Shown: one piece after another, positions 8,385 through 17,412 of the stretch
Numbering within the stretch: the first letter of the stretch is position 1
Layout: every line of letters begins with the position of its first letter
Origin: WHSP01 sp040905505
GTDB lineage: Bacteria; Gemmatimonadota; Gemmatimonadetes; Longimicrobiales; Longimicrobiaceae
Length of the DNA: 39,245 nucleotides
Direction of reading: 5' to 3'
Assembly: GCA_040905505.1 (NCBI GenBank)
Contig: JBBDRL010000057.1
Location: forward strand, 1 to 39,245
The notes under the pieces: model-generated
Database searches by the model: none
What the model was told of the DNA's origin: nothing
What the model saw: the letters and a program-made list of their open reading frames with translations, nothing else
Made by a program: the position numbers and the translations under genes

Positions 8385-9560
8385 ATGATCACCGCCTTCG
8401 TGGACATGGTGGGGCTCCTGATGGTGATCCCGCTGCTCCCGTTCTACGCGGTGGAATTAGGCGGTGCGGGTCTGGTCGTCGGGGTCCTGGTCTCGTCGTA
8501 CGCCGTGGCGCAACTCGTCAGCGCGCCACTCTGGGGGCGTGTATCGGACCGCTACGGCCGCCGTCCCGCCCTCCTGATCGGCCTGGCGTTCTCGGCCGTC
8601 GCCTACGTCATCTTCAGTTACGCTGGCTCCATCATCGTGCTGTTGCTCTCTCGGCTCGTTCAGGGCGCCGGCGGCGGCACGACGGGCGTCGTCCAGGCAT
8701 ATGTGGCCGATGCGACCGAGCCGGAGAATCGGGCGCGCAGTCTCGGGTGGATCTCGGCCGCGACGAATCTGGGCGTGGCGATCGGCCCGGTGCTCGGATC
8801 CCTCACCTATGCGTGGGGGCGCGAGGCGCCCGGCCTCATCGCCGCGGGCCTCTGCGTCGCGAACATGCTGTTCGCGTGGCGCTTCCTTCGCGAGTCCCAT
8901 GATCTCGACGCCGCCTCCAACGCCGGGGTGCGGGTCCGCAGGTCGCGAGAAGCGCTCCTCGGCGTTGTCCGACACTCCGGCGAGCCGGCCTCTCGTCTCA
9001 TCTGGATCTACGCGATCGCGATGGGCGCTTTTCAGGGAATGACCGCCATCCTCGCGCTCTTCCTCGCGTTTCGGTTCGATGTGACCGAGGCGACCATCGG
9101 CTACTTCTTCATGTATATCGGGACGATCTCCGTCCTGACTCGCGCGGGCGTGCTGGGGCCGGTCGTGGATCGGGTCGGGGAGGCAAGGCTGTCACGCTTC
9201 GGGACCCTCCTCCTCGCGCTCGGTCTGGCGACCATCCCCTTCACCCATGAGTACCTCACCCTCGCTCTGGCGGTCGCTCTCGTGCCGATCGGAACTGCTT
9301 TCACCTTCCCCTGCATCACCTCGCTACTGTCACAGGTCATCAGCCGCCACGAGCGCGGCCTCTACATGGGGGTTCAGCAGACGTTCGGTGGAGTGGCGCG
9401 GGTCATCGGCCCGCTCTGGGCTGGCTGGGCGTATGATCATCTCGGCGTCGGCGTCCCGTTCTGGACGGGCGCCGTCCTCGTGATTGGAACCCTGCTGCTG
9501 GGGCTCGGAATGGAGGAGTACACCCGGTCGCGGACGCCGAGCGCCACGATTTCCGCATGA
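8385..9560 (+). CDS. MFS efflux transporter, TetA/multidrug-like
   Basis: The 391 residues show about 12 hydrophobic segments, typical of the DHA1/TetA type. The clearest motif is the loop-2 signature GRVSDRYGRRPALL between helices 2 and 3. RLVQGAGGG in helix 4 and GPVLGSLTYAWG in helix 5 (antiporter motif C region) also fit. Substrate is not evident; drugs or metabolites exported by proton exchange is the family role. The ATG at 8385 lies inside the first membrane helix, 24 bases after the GGGGGAG. In-frame CTG codons at 8364 and 8373 would add GKLLVL and fit family N-termini better, so the true start may be non-canonical. It is monocistronic. Confidence 0.85.
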   Translation: MITAFVDMVGLLMVIPLLPFYAVELGGAGLVVGVLVSSYAVAQLVSAPLWGRVSDRYGRRPALLIGLAFSAVAYVIFSYAGSIIVLLLSRLVQGAGGGTTGVVQAYVADATEPENRARSLGWISAATNLGVAIGPVLGSLTYAWGREAPGLIAAGLCVANMLFAWRFLRESHDLDAASNAGVRVRRSREALLGVVRHSGEPASRLIWIYAIAMGAFQGMTAILALFLAFRFDVTEATIGYFFMYIGTISVLTRAGVLGPVVDRVGEARLSRFGTLLLALGLATIPFTHEYLTLALAVALVPIGTAFTFPCITSLLSQVISRHERGLYMGVQQTFGGVARVIGPLWAGWAYDHLGVGVPFWTGAVLVIGTLLLGLGMEEYTRSRTPSATISA

Positions 9561-9845
9561 ACGTCGCGGAGCCGAGCCCGGCGACCTGCCCGGCTCAGTC
9601 GGGAGATCCCGGCGCGGAATCGCGGCTCAGAGAGTGCATGGTCGGTTCACGCCCGTGCTGGTGGCATTCCCGCGACCACGCGGAGCCGCAGAGGCAATCC
9701 GCCGATGAAACCGCGAGCGAACGTTGCCCGTACGGATTGATGAGCCTCGACCGCGACGCGGCAGGCTCGTGGCACGCCTACGGCGTCCCATATTTGCGGG
9801 TACAGGCAGAATTCCAACGCGAAATATCCACCAGAGGAGCTAGAG

Positions 9846-10289
9846 ATGGAGAACCAGGACGAACAGCGCGAGACTCGCGGGCGTCGTGACGCTTTCGACG
9901 AGTTGCAGTCCAGGCTCGAGCGGGCCGTCGACGACCTGAAGCCCAAAGTGCGGCGTGCCCTCGACGAGCTGGATGCCACGGTCGACTCGGCCATGTCTGA
10001 CCTGAAGCCGAAGGTGGACGCGAAGATGCGCGATGCGCAGCCTCGGGTGGACGCATTCCTGGCCGACGTCCAGCCGCGGATGGATTCGCTTCTTCGCCGC
10101 ATGCAGGAAAAGCTCGAGGAGGTGCGGAAGGACCTGGAGAGCCGTGCCGCCCGGACCGACCCGCCCGCTGGAGGGACGGGCGGGGCTGCTCCCGATCAAC
10201 CCGGCCCCGGCGCGTCTGCGAATCAGAGCGAGAGCGCTGGCGGTCCGGAGGGCCCGGAAGAGCCCCTCGGCGGCCCGACGGGCGTCTGA
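9846..10289 (+). CDS. apolipoprotein-like amphipathic 22-residue repeat protein
   Basis: The 147-residue protein has a GAGGAG site 6 bases before the ATG. Residues 31-96 are three exact 22-residue repeats beginning LKPKVRRALD, LKPKVDAKMR and VQPRMDSLLR. Pro is at position 3 of each, and a fainter 11-residue half-period is visible (also AQPRVDAFLAD). This is the pattern of exchangeable apolipoproteins, where Pro-punctuated amphipathic helices lie on a lipid surface. The N-terminus is charged, and the C-terminal 45 residues are Gly/Pro/Ser-rich and disordered. There is no signal peptide. It could coat lipid or storage granules, or stabilise membranes under stress; the function is inferred from pattern only. 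Confidence 0.7.
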   Translation: MENQDEQRETRGRRDAFDELQSRLERAVDDLKPKVRRALDELDATVDSAMSDLKPKVDAKMRDAQPRVDAFLADVQPRMDSLLRRMQEKLEEVRKDLESRAARTDPPAGGTGGAAPDQPGPGASANQSESAGGPEGPEEPLGGPTGV

Positions 10290-10312
10290 TCCACCGGAAC
10301 CGGCTAAGCGAG

Positions 10313-10350
10313 GATCGGCGGGAAGGCGCCTCCTGCGCCTCCCGCCGATC
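10313..10350. terminator. bidirectional hairpin between convergent genes
   Basis: GATCGGCGGGAAGGCGC faces GCGCCTCCCGCCGATC, a 16-17 bp stem with one bulged base and a 5-base loop. It lies between the convergent apolipoprotein-like and membrane protein genes. No long T-run follows on either strand, so it may be a mRNA-end stabiliser or a weak terminator. Confidence 0.6.
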
Positions 10351-10355
10351 AGGCG

Positions 10356-10580
10356 CTATCCGGCCGTAGGCATTGCCGGATCACGGGTGAAGTAGCGAAG
10401 CGCCTTCACGACGAGCCAGCCCACCAGCAGAATCGGCCCGATGGTGAAGAGTGCCAAGAACCCGATGCCGATCACGAAGCCCGCGATCGCGAGAATCACC
10501 TTCAGCGCTACGATGGCCATCAACCCGATGGCCGTCCACACGACGATCTTCTTCAGAATTCCGTTCCGTTCGTTACTCAT
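10356..10580 (-). CDS. small membrane protein with two helices
   Basis: The 74 residues start at the ATG at 10580, placed 6 bases after AGGAG; an ATG directly before it is too close to that site. A longer frame continues upstream opposite the kinase gene but has no coding character. A charged N-terminus (MSNERNGILKK) leads into a hydrophobic segment at residues 12-35 and another at 38-60. The tail is short and positively charged (LRYFTRDPAMPTAG). It has no known domain name that I recognise. It converges on the apolipoprotein-like gene and is divergent from the kinase gene, so a membrane-stress or envelope role is possible but unproven. Confidence 0.65.
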   Translation of the reverse strand: MSNERNGILKKIVVWTAIGLMAIVALKVILAIAGFVIGIGFLALFTIGPILLVGWLVVKALRYFTRDPAMPTAG

Positions 10581-10724
10581 CATCTTCTCCTGGCGTGGAT
10601 GGGGACCTTCTGAGCTCACTACGTTGTAAGAGGCCGTCGGGTTTCGGACCGTTCGCAGAAAGGAGAGAGTCTGAGTCGTTCTTCCAGCGGATTCCGCCCG
10701 ACTGATCGCGCGTGGGCGGGCCTC

Positions 10725-12092
10725 GTGCCGTCGGCGTTCGTCGTTCTGGCGCTGCTGGCCCTGCTCGTTCTGCCGATGGCCGTTCAGGAGCGGCTCGACG
10801 ATCTTCGTACCGAAATCGAAGACGTCGCGCAGCCCGCGCGCGATCTGCTTACGGAGGTCCAGTACCTTCTTGCTCGTGAGACATCGAACCTCCGGGGCTT
10901 CGTCATCACGGGCGATTCGGTGTTCATCGAACAGTACGAGCGGTTCGCCCAGCGGGAGCGGGAGATCTACCCCGAGCTGGAGCAACGCGCCGGGCTTCTT
11001 TCCTCCACCGCCGTCGCGGAGGTCGTGACGCTGCGCACTCTCTCGGCACAATGGCACGACCGTCTTGAGGCGGACGAACTCGCCGACAGGACGGCCGATT
11101 CCGATGCATTGTGGCCGCTCCTCGAGCAGGAGCTCTACCTCAGCACCTTGGAAGCCGCGAGCCGCGCCGACCTCGCTCTGCGTGGCGCCATCTTCGCCCG
11201 CGCCCAGGAGATCCGCGAGGTCGAGCGCTTCACGCGCACGATGTACACGCTGCTCCTGCTGCTCGCGATCGGGGCCACCGTATCCGTCGCGTTGCTGAAC
11301 GCCCGCATCAGGCGCCTTGCGACTGAGGCTGATCTCCGCCACGGCGAGGTCGAGCGGGCTCTGGAGGAGACGGCGCGGGCCGTCGAAGCCCGCTCGAGCC
11401 TGATCCGCGGCTTCAGCCACGACGTCAAGAACCCGCTCGGCGCGGCTGACGGCTATGCCAGCCTGCTCCAAGAGGGCGTGCGGGGCGAGTTGACGGAAGT
11501 GCAGATGGATACGGTGAAGGGCATCCGGCAGTCGATCGGAGGCGCGATCGAGATCATCGAGGAGCTTCTCGACCTCAGCAGGCTCGAGAGCGGCGGGCTC
11601 AACATCCGGCGCGAGGAGACGGACGTAGCGGCTCTTGCCGAGGACCTGGTGCGTCACCACGCCGTAGCCGCGCGGGATGCCGGCCTCGAGATCCGGTTCC
11701 AGCCTCCGGAAGATCCGCCGATCGCAGCGTACACCGACCCGGCGCGCGTACGGCAGATACTGGACAACCTGCTCTCAAATGCGCGAAAGTATACGCAGGT
11801 ACCGGGCAGGGTAGCCGTGAGGGTCTCGCGAGCGAGCGGCGAAGCGATACAACCGGGCCGTTGGCTCCTGGTCTCCGTGGCCGATACGGGACCCGGCATT
11901 CCGGAAGAGGAGATCCAACGGATCTTCGATGAGTTCCACCGGGTGCCGGGGACGCGCGGCAGTGGGCATGGCCTGGGCCTGTCGATCAGCCGGGGCATCG
12001 CTCGCCTGCTGGGAGGGGATGTCACCGTTCAGAGCACTCTGGGCAAGGGATCCGAGTTCCAGCTGTGGATACCAGTGAGAACGGAAACGTAA
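10725..12092 (+). CDS. CHASE3-type membrane sensor histidine kinase
   Basis: The order is: membrane helix (residues 3-20); extracytoplasmic helical domain of CHASE3 type, including ETSNLRGFVITGDSVFIEQY; second membrane helix (about 173-191); then HisKA with phospho-acceptor His232 in FSHDVKNPLG. The ATPase domain has the N box DNLLSNARKYT, G1 VADTGPGIP, F box IFDEFH and G2 GSGHGLGLS. It senses an unknown extracytoplasmic signal and autophosphorylates; no response regulator is adjacent. The GTG at 10725 is the first canonical start, but an AGGAGAG at 10661-10667 points to an in-frame CTG at 10671, which would add 18 residues including basic ones before the first helix. The TAA overlaps the next gene's ATG. 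Confidence 0.9.
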   Translation: MPSAFVVLALLALLVLPMAVQERLDDLRTEIEDVAQPARDLLTEVQYLLARETSNLRGFVITGDSVFIEQYERFAQREREIYPELEQRAGLLSSTAVAEVVTLRTLSAQWHDRLEADELADRTADSDALWPLLEQELYLSTLEAASRADLALRGAIFARAQEIREVERFTRTMYTLLLLLAIGATVSVALLNARIRRLATEADLRHGEVERALEETARAVEARSSLIRGFSHDVKNPLGAADGYASLLQEGVRGELTEVQMDTVKGIRQSIGGAIEIIEELLDLSRLESGGLNIRREETDVAALAEDLVRHHAVAARDAGLEIRFQPPEDPPIAAYTDPARVRQILDNLLSNARKYTQVPGRVAVRVSRASGEAIQPGRWLLVSVADTGPGIPEEEIQRIFDEFHRVPGTRGSGHGLGLSISRGIARLLGGDVTVQSTLGKGSEFQLWIPVRTET

Positions 12093-13399
12093 TGACGAGG
12101 GAGTCCCGGGCGAGTAAAGGGAGCCTGAGACCCGGCAGGATCGCGGCGGCGGCCGCGGTATTCCTCGGAATGGCCGCCGCCATCCTGGTGGGCGGACTGC
12201 CGGCGATTTCGCCGACGGTCGAGGAGGGCGAACAAGCGGGAACGGGCGTCGCGAGCGCTCCCGCTCCGGCGCCGCACTTCACCCCCGACAGAGTCGAGGA
12301 GGTGATCGAGCCGGTGCGGGAGCAGATCGACGCAAGCGCATTCGCCGGCGCCGGCGTCGCCCTGGGTGTGGGCGGCCGAGAGTTCATGGCTCTCGGCCTG
12401 GGTCACATCGGATGGACCCGGAACGCGCCTCCGGTTGACCCGGACTCGACGATGTACGATCTGGCGTCGCTGACGAAGGTGCTCGCAACGGCCAGCGCGG
12501 TGTTGTTGCTCGTCGACGAAGGGCGCATGAAGCTGGACGAGCCGGTGTCGAGATACCTGCCGCAGTTCGCGACAGGGCCGAAGTCGGAGGTGACGATCCG
12601 ACACATCCTCACGCATCGCTCCGGCCTGCCGGCTGGCACAGTGCTGCGAGGGGAAACGCGCAGCGAGCGACTCGACTACGCCGCATCGCTTCCGATCTAT
12701 CCGCCTGCGGGCGCTCACGAGGAGTACTCGGACGTCGGATTCATCCTGTTGTGGGACGCCGCGGAACGTGCTGCCGGAGAGCCGCTCACCGCGTATCTCC
12801 AGCGAAAGTTGTATCGTCCCCTCGGTATGACCGCTACGCGCTTCGCGCCCGGGCTGGACTGCGAGCCGTGCGCGCCCACGGGGCGGTTGCGGGACCAGTC
12901 GCTCTACCGCGGGCGTGCGTTCGACCCGATCGCGCAGCAGCTCGACGGCATTAGCGGCAACGCCGGTCTCTTCTCGTCCGCCCGGGACGTCGGACGCTTC
13001 ACCGCCATGGTCGTCAACGGCGGTGAGCTGGACGGTGTTCGAATCTTTTCCCCCGAGATCGCCCGTGAGTTCGTGGCCATTCAGCCGTCGGCCGGGCGCT
13101 TTCGCATCGCGTGGGAGGAGGTATGCGATCGCCGGAGCGATGACGCCGATCAGGAGGACGAGACCGGCTGCCGCGATCCGATTGTGATCGGACATACCGG
13201 TTGGACCGGCGGGTCGATCCGCATCGACCTCGACAGGGGCGTTTGGGTCGTGCTGTTGACGAATCGCACCTATGAACCCCGCGCTCCGAATCGCATCCAG
13301 GAAGTGCGGCGCGAACTCTTCGCGCGGGCGGTCAAGGGCGCGCCGATGGGCCGGCCGCTCGACGACGCCGGCGGCGACGCGACTGCACCGGAGGGGTGA
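12092..13399 (+). CDS. beta-lactamase-fold serine hydrolase (class C / PBP4* family), exported
   Basis: The 435 residues start at the ATG that overlaps the kinase stop (TAATG), which implies co-translation. The N-terminus is basic with a hydrophobic segment (about residues 17-38), a signal peptide or membrane anchor. The family motifs are visible: SLTK (nucleophile Ser126, Lys129), YSD in place of the usual YxN, and HTGWTGG as the KTG-like box. HRSGLPAG and PLGMTATRF are also typical. Members act as D-amino-acid peptidases, carboxypeptidases or esterases in the periplasm. Coupling to a histidine kinase suggests a shared cell-wall or envelope signal; the substrate is unknown. Confidence 0.87.
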   Translation: MTRESRASKGSLRPGRIAAAAAVFLGMAAAILVGGLPAISPTVEEGEQAGTGVASAPAPAPHFTPDRVEEVIEPVREQIDASAFAGAGVALGVGGREFMALGLGHIGWTRNAPPVDPDSTMYDLASLTKVLATASAVLLLVDEGRMKLDEPVSRYLPQFATGPKSEVTIRHILTHRSGLPAGTVLRGETRSERLDYAASLPIYPPAGAHEEYSDVGFILLWDAAERAAGEPLTAYLQRKLYRPLGMTATRFAPGLDCEPCAPTGRLRDQSLYRGRAFDPIAQQLDGISGNAGLFSSARDVGRFTAMVVNGGELDGVRIFSPEIAREFVAIQPSAGRFRIAWEEVCDRRSDDADQEDETGCRDPIVIGHTGWTGGSIRIDLDRGVWVVLLTNRTYEPRAPNRIQEVRRELFARAVKGAPMGRPLDDAGGDATAPEG

Positions 13400-13540
13400 T
13401 GCGAAAGCATCGCGCGGCGCCCGGCCAGCGCCTCGGCGCACCGCCGGCGCCACTGGTCAGAATCACGAATGGGTGGCGAGAGGGCGGTATGCGACGGTAA
13501 ATTATGGGTTCCTCAGACCTACCGCAGAATGGTGCCCCAC

Positions 13541-14656
13541 ATGTTCCATCGTCCTACCTTCCGGCCCACGACGTATCTGGCACTCGTCCTCGCCTGCCTG
13601 TCGGCGGGCCCGCTGGTCGCCCAGGCCGCGATCGCAGCTCCGGTGGACGGCGCCGACTCCTTTCGCGCCGCGCAGCTCTACGTCAGCAACCGACATGCGG
13701 ACCACGATCCGTTCAGAGATTACGACAGGGACATCCGCAAAAAGGCGGCAACGGACAGTATCTACGCCGCTCACGCCGAGGGGAGCTACGCCTTTCGAAA
13801 GATCAGCTACGCGAGCGGCGTCGACGAACTCGAGATCCCCGCATACCTCTTCGAACCTCTCGAGCCAAGGGGTCCTCGCGGCCATCCCGCGCTGGTCTGG
13901 GCACACGGCGGCGTGCACGGCGATTGGGGCCCCGTATACCTGCCCTACGTTCGAGAGGCCGTCGCCCGCGGGTACGTGGTGATCGCACCCGACTACCGCG
14001 GCAGCACCGGGTATGGCAGGGAGTACCATAACGCCATCGATTACGGCGGCTACGAGGTGGACGACGTACTCTCCGCATTCGACTACCTGGAGGTCAACCT
14101 CGAACATGTCGATCCGGATCGAGTGGCGGTTATTGGCTGGAGCCACGGTGGCTTCATCGCTTCGCACGCCGTCTTCCGGAACGAGCACCCCTTCCGAGCC
14201 GCCGTAGCGATGGTGCCGGTCTCCAACCTCATCTTCCGTCTCTCTTACAAGGGGCCAAGTTACCAGGCGCTGTTCGCCACCCAGCAACGGATCGGAGGTC
14301 TGCCGCACGAGCGTCCCGAGGTTTACGTGGAACGGTCGCCGGTCTATCATGTCGACAACCTCGAGGTCCCTCTGCTGGTGCACGTCGCCACCAATGACGA
14401 CGATGTCGACTTCGTCGAAGCCCAGGGGTTCGTCCACGCGCTACAGGTGAAGCAGCCGGAGCTCGCAGATACGAAAGTATACGTGGATCCGCCGGGGGGG
14501 CACGCTTTTTCGCTACTGGTCGACGCCGACCTGGAGGCCATACATACCCCCGCGTTGCGTGATTCCTGGAACCGGATCTGGTCCTTCCTCGAGTGGAATC
14601 TCGCCCCCTATCGCCGCGCTGGGAGCGCGGCAGGGAACGGCGTTCTACGCCGCTGA
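13541..14656 (+). CDS. secreted prolyl-oligopeptidase-like alpha/beta hydrolase (S9 family)
   Basis: The 371 residues start at the ATG at 13541, which opens a signal peptide (YLALVLACLSAGPLVAQA). An ATG four codons earlier is also possible. The core alpha/beta hydrolase shows ALVWAHGGVHG (HGG oxyanion region), VIAPDYRGSTGYG, nucleophile Ser in GWSHGG, an acidic candidate in TNDDDVD, and His in PPGGHAF. It lacks a beta-propeller, so it is a short acyl-aminoacyl or dienelactone-like enzyme acting outside the cytoplasm. Substrate is not predictable. It follows the serine hydrolase at 142 bases, so an envelope peptide-handling cluster is possible. Confidence 0.85.
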   Translation: MFHRPTFRPTTYLALVLACLSAGPLVAQAAIAAPVDGADSFRAAQLYVSNRHADHDPFRDYDRDIRKKAATDSIYAAHAEGSYAFRKISYASGVDELEIPAYLFEPLEPRGPRGHPALVWAHGGVHGDWGPVYLPYVREAVARGYVVIAPDYRGSTGYGREYHNAIDYGGYEVDDVLSAFDYLEVNLEHVDPDRVAVIGWSHGGFIASHAVFRNEHPFRAAVAMVPVSNLIFRLSYKGPSYQALFATQQRIGGLPHERPEVYVERSPVYHVDNLEVPLLVHVATNDDDVDFVEAQGFVHALQVKQPELADTKVYVDPPGGHAFSLLVDADLEAIHTPALRDSWNRIWSFLEWNLAPYRRAGSAAGNGVLRR

Positions 14657-14879
14657 TCGGCGCGTGCGCCGAGCATGAGTCGAGCGGCACGGCCCCGGGC
14701 ATCTCGCGCCATACTGGTATAGACCGCTGGGGCGGCCGAGTCCCGCCGGGCGAGCCTCGGCCGGAGCCGCTTCGGGAGTGCCGCAGACGGACGGTGGCGC
14801 GGTGGTCCCGTTGCTGCAGGATCATTGCGGGCGTCGGCACATCGCCGCACCAATGGAAACCAAACGACAGGGGATCGAC

Positions 14880-15524
14880 ATGAAGGTACGCGTGCTGGGA
14901 GCCGCGATCATGGTGGGTATGGCGGCCGCTTGCGGGACTGTGGAGGACGAGCCGCCGGTCGCCGAGACGCCCATCGGCGAGGATGCGGCATTGGCCCCTG
15001 ACCAGGATCAGGTCGCCGTCGCCTGTGCGCCGATGACCGGAAACATGGCCCTGGACGGACGAGCCAGCCCCTACGACTCGGTAACCGTGTCGATCGGTGG
15101 GGAGGAAGCCAAGCTGTGCTACGGACGCCCCTCGATGCGGGACCGGGATATCTACGGCGGCTTGGTTCCGTACGACACGCTCTGGAGGACGGGTGCGAAC
15201 GAGCCGACAACGATTCACCTGCCGTTCCCCGCCGAGATCGCGGGCCTCCAGGTGGAGCCGGGCTCCTACTCGATCTACACCGTGCCGGGTCAGGACGAGT
15301 GGGAGGTTATTGTGAACCGATCGACCGAGCAGTGGGGTATCGAGTCACAGTATACGGATGAGATCCGGGCCCAGGAGGTCGGGCGCGCCAGTGTGCCGGC
15401 CGAATCCGTCGACGAGCCGGTCGAGATGTTCACGATCAGCGCGGAGGAGGCGGGGGCCCAGTCTGCCGAGCTCGTGCTGGATTGGGAGACGACGCGCGTG
15501 CGAATACCGATCGAACGCGTCTGA
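14880..15524 (+). CDS. DUF2911 lipoprotein
   Basis: The 214 residues start at the ATG at 14880, with GGGGA about 6 bases upstream; earlier in-frame starts lack coding character. The lipoprotein signal ends in MAAACG. After an acidic Pro/Glu linker, the DUF2911 domain shows LCYGRPSMRDRDIYG, LVPYDTLWRTGANEPTTI and GSYSIYTVPGQDEWEVI, which match the family closely. DUF2911 proteins are found in Gemmatimonadota, Bacteroidota and relatives; their function is unknown. A factor-independent terminator follows, so the transcript ends here. Confidence 0.85.
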   Translation: MKVRVLGAAIMVGMAAACGTVEDEPPVAETPIGEDAALAPDQDQVAVACAPMTGNMALDGRASPYDSVTVSIGGEEAKLCYGRPSMRDRDIYGGLVPYDTLWRTGANEPTTIHLPFPAEIAGLQVEPGSYSIYTVPGQDEWEVIVNRSTEQWGIESQYTDEIRAQEVGRASVPAESVDEPVEMFTISAEEAGAQSAELVLDWETTRVRIPIERV

Positions 15525-15544
15525 AGACCGCCCTTGATGATGAG

Positions 15545-15578
15545 CGTGCCGGGAGCGATCACGTTCCCGGCACGTTTT
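15545..15578 (+). terminator. Rho-independent terminator after DUF2911 gene
   Basis: CGTGCCGGGA pairs perfectly with TCCCGGCACG across a 10-base loop and is followed by TTTT. It lies 20 bases after the stop codon and separates the DUF2911 gene from ettA. Confidence 0.88.
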
Positions 15579-15606
15579 GGTGACAGGAACTCTGAACGGT
15601 AAGGTC

Positions 15607-17289
15607 ATGGCTGGACCCGAGTTTATCTACGTGATGAAGGGGCTGACGAAGGTCGTCCCTCCCAGCCGGGTGATCCTCAAGGACATCTGGCTCTCCTTCT
15701 ACCCCGGCGCGAAGATTGGCGTGGTTGGACCGAATGGTTCGGGGAAGAGCTCGCTGCTGAAGATCATGGCGGGCCTGGATACCGACTTAAACGGCGAGGC
15801 CTGGGCCGCAAAGGGGACGCGGGTCGGGTATCTGCCGCAGGAGCCGGAGCTCGATGCATCATTGGACGTCCGTGGCAACGTCGAGGAGGCGGTAAAGCAC
15901 CAGCGCGATCTTCTGCGACGGTTCGAGGAAGTCAGTATGAAGTTCGCCGACGTCGGCTCGGACGAGGAAATGAACGCGCTCATCGAGGAGCAGGCGGCCC
16001 TTCAGGACGAGATCGATGCGGGCGACCTGTGGGATCTGGACCGCAAGATCGAGATCGCGATGGACGCGCTCCGGCTACCGCCTGCCGAGTCCGCGGTCGA
16101 GAAGCTGTCGGGTGGAGAGAAGCGCCGGGTGGCGCTGTGCAAGGTGCTCCTCGAGGAGCCCGACATGCTCCTGCTGGACGAGCCGACGAACCACCTGGAC
16201 GCCGAGTCGGTTGCGTGGCTGGAGATGCATCTCGCCGAGTTCAAGGGCACCATCGTCGCTATCACACACGACCGCTACTTTCTCGACAATGTCGCCGAGT
16301 GGATCCTGGAGCTGGATCGCGGCGAGGGACACCCGTACAAGGGCAATTACAGCTCCTGGCTGGAGCAGAAGCAGGAGCGGCTGCGCAAGGAAGAGAAGCA
16401 GCAGTCCGCGCGGCAGAAGACGCTGGAGAGGGAGCTCGAATGGGTGCGGATGGCACCCCGGGCGCGGCAGGCGAAGAGCAAGGCGCGACTCGGTGCCTAC
16501 GAGCAGCTCCTCAGCGAGGACCCGCGTGAGAAGCTGAGCCGCACCGAGATCGTCATCCCCAACGGCCCGCGGTTGGGCGACGATGTGGTGATCGCGGAAG
16601 ACCTCACGAAGGGGTACGGCGATCAGTTGCTGATCGACGGCCTCACGTTCCGACTCCCGCGCGGCGGCATCGTCGGCGTCATCGGCCCGAACGGGGCGGG
16701 AAAGACTACGCTGTTCCGGATGATCACGGATCAGGAGGCCCCGGACTCCGGTACGCTGAAGGTGGGTGCGACGGTCGAGCTGGCCTACGTCGATCAGAGT
16801 CGCGACAGTCTCGCCGGCGAGAAGTCCGTCTACGAGGAGATCTCGGGGGGAGCGGACGTGGTCACCCTCGGCCGTGGCGAGGTCAACGCCCGCGCGTACT
16901 GCTCCTGGTTCGGATTCAGGGGTAGCGACCAGCAGAAGCCGGTGAAGGTGCTCTCGGGTGGTGAGCGGAACCGGGTGCACTTGGCCAAGACCCTCCAGAA
17001 GGGCGGTAATCTCATCCTGCTGGACGAGCCCTCCAACGATCTCGACGTCGATACCCTCCGGGCACTGGAGGACGCGCTGCTCGAGTTTGCCGGGTGCGCG
17101 ATGGTCATTTCACATGATCGCTGGTTTCTCGATCGTGTCGCCAGCCACATCCTCGCCTTCGAGGGCGACAGCAATGCCGTCTTTTTCGAAGGTAACTACC
17201 AGGAGTACGAGGCGGATCGGAAGCGCCGACTCGGCTCCGAAGCGGATCAGCCGCACCGGATCCGGTACCGGAAGCTCACCCGGACCTGA
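15607..17289 (+). CDS. ettA: energy-dependent translational throttle protein EttA (ABC-F)
   Basis: EttA binds the ribosomal E site and gates the first steps of elongation according to the ATP/ADP ratio. The 560 residues are close to the E. coli length of about 555. I chose the ATG at 15607 because MAGPEFIYVMKGLTKVVPP aligns with EttA N-termini; an in-frame GTG 10 codons earlier precedes them. Two ABC domains are complete: GPNGSGKSS, LSGGEKRR and LLLDEPTNHLD, then GPNGAGKTT, LSGGERNR and LLDEPSNDLD. Between them are the arm and the charged linker (WLEQKQERLRKEEKQQ). There are no membrane segments. It is transcribed separately from its neighbours. Confidence 0.95.
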   Translation: MAGPEFIYVMKGLTKVVPPSRVILKDIWLSFYPGAKIGVVGPNGSGKSSLLKIMAGLDTDLNGEAWAAKGTRVGYLPQEPELDASLDVRGNVEEAVKHQRDLLRRFEEVSMKFADVGSDEEMNALIEEQAALQDEIDAGDLWDLDRKIEIAMDALRLPPAESAVEKLSGGEKRRVALCKVLLEEPDMLLLDEPTNHLDAESVAWLEMHLAEFKGTIVAITHDRYFLDNVAEWILELDRGEGHPYKGNYSSWLEQKQERLRKEEKQQSARQKTLERELEWVRMAPRARQAKSKARLGAYEQLLSEDPREKLSRTEIVIPNGPRLGDDVVIAEDLTKGYGDQLLIDGLTFRLPRGGIVGVIGPNGAGKTTLFRMITDQEAPDSGTLKVGATVELAYVDQSRDSLAGEKSVYEEISGGADVVTLGRGEVNARAYCSWFGFRGSDQQKPVKVLSGGERNRVHLAKTLQKGGNLILLDEPSNDLDVDTLRALEDALLEFAGCAMVISHDRWFLDRVASHILAFEGDSNAVFFEGNYQEYEADRKRRLGSEADQPHRIRYRKLTRT

Positions 17290-17412
17290 ACGTGGCGCGG
17301 GTCGACGGGCCCGCGCCAGATCCCTCGTCCCCGGCATCTTTCTTGACCCGGACCGACCGTGAGTCGATATTCAGTATAGCTGGACCTGCATTTCTTTCGC
17401 GGATGGAGTCCC

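Noticed and set aside
10581..11660. Long minus-strand reading frame opposite the histidine kinase gene
   Set aside because: Only its last 74 codons, from a good ribosome site, code for a plausible membrane protein; the rest mirrors the kinase gene.
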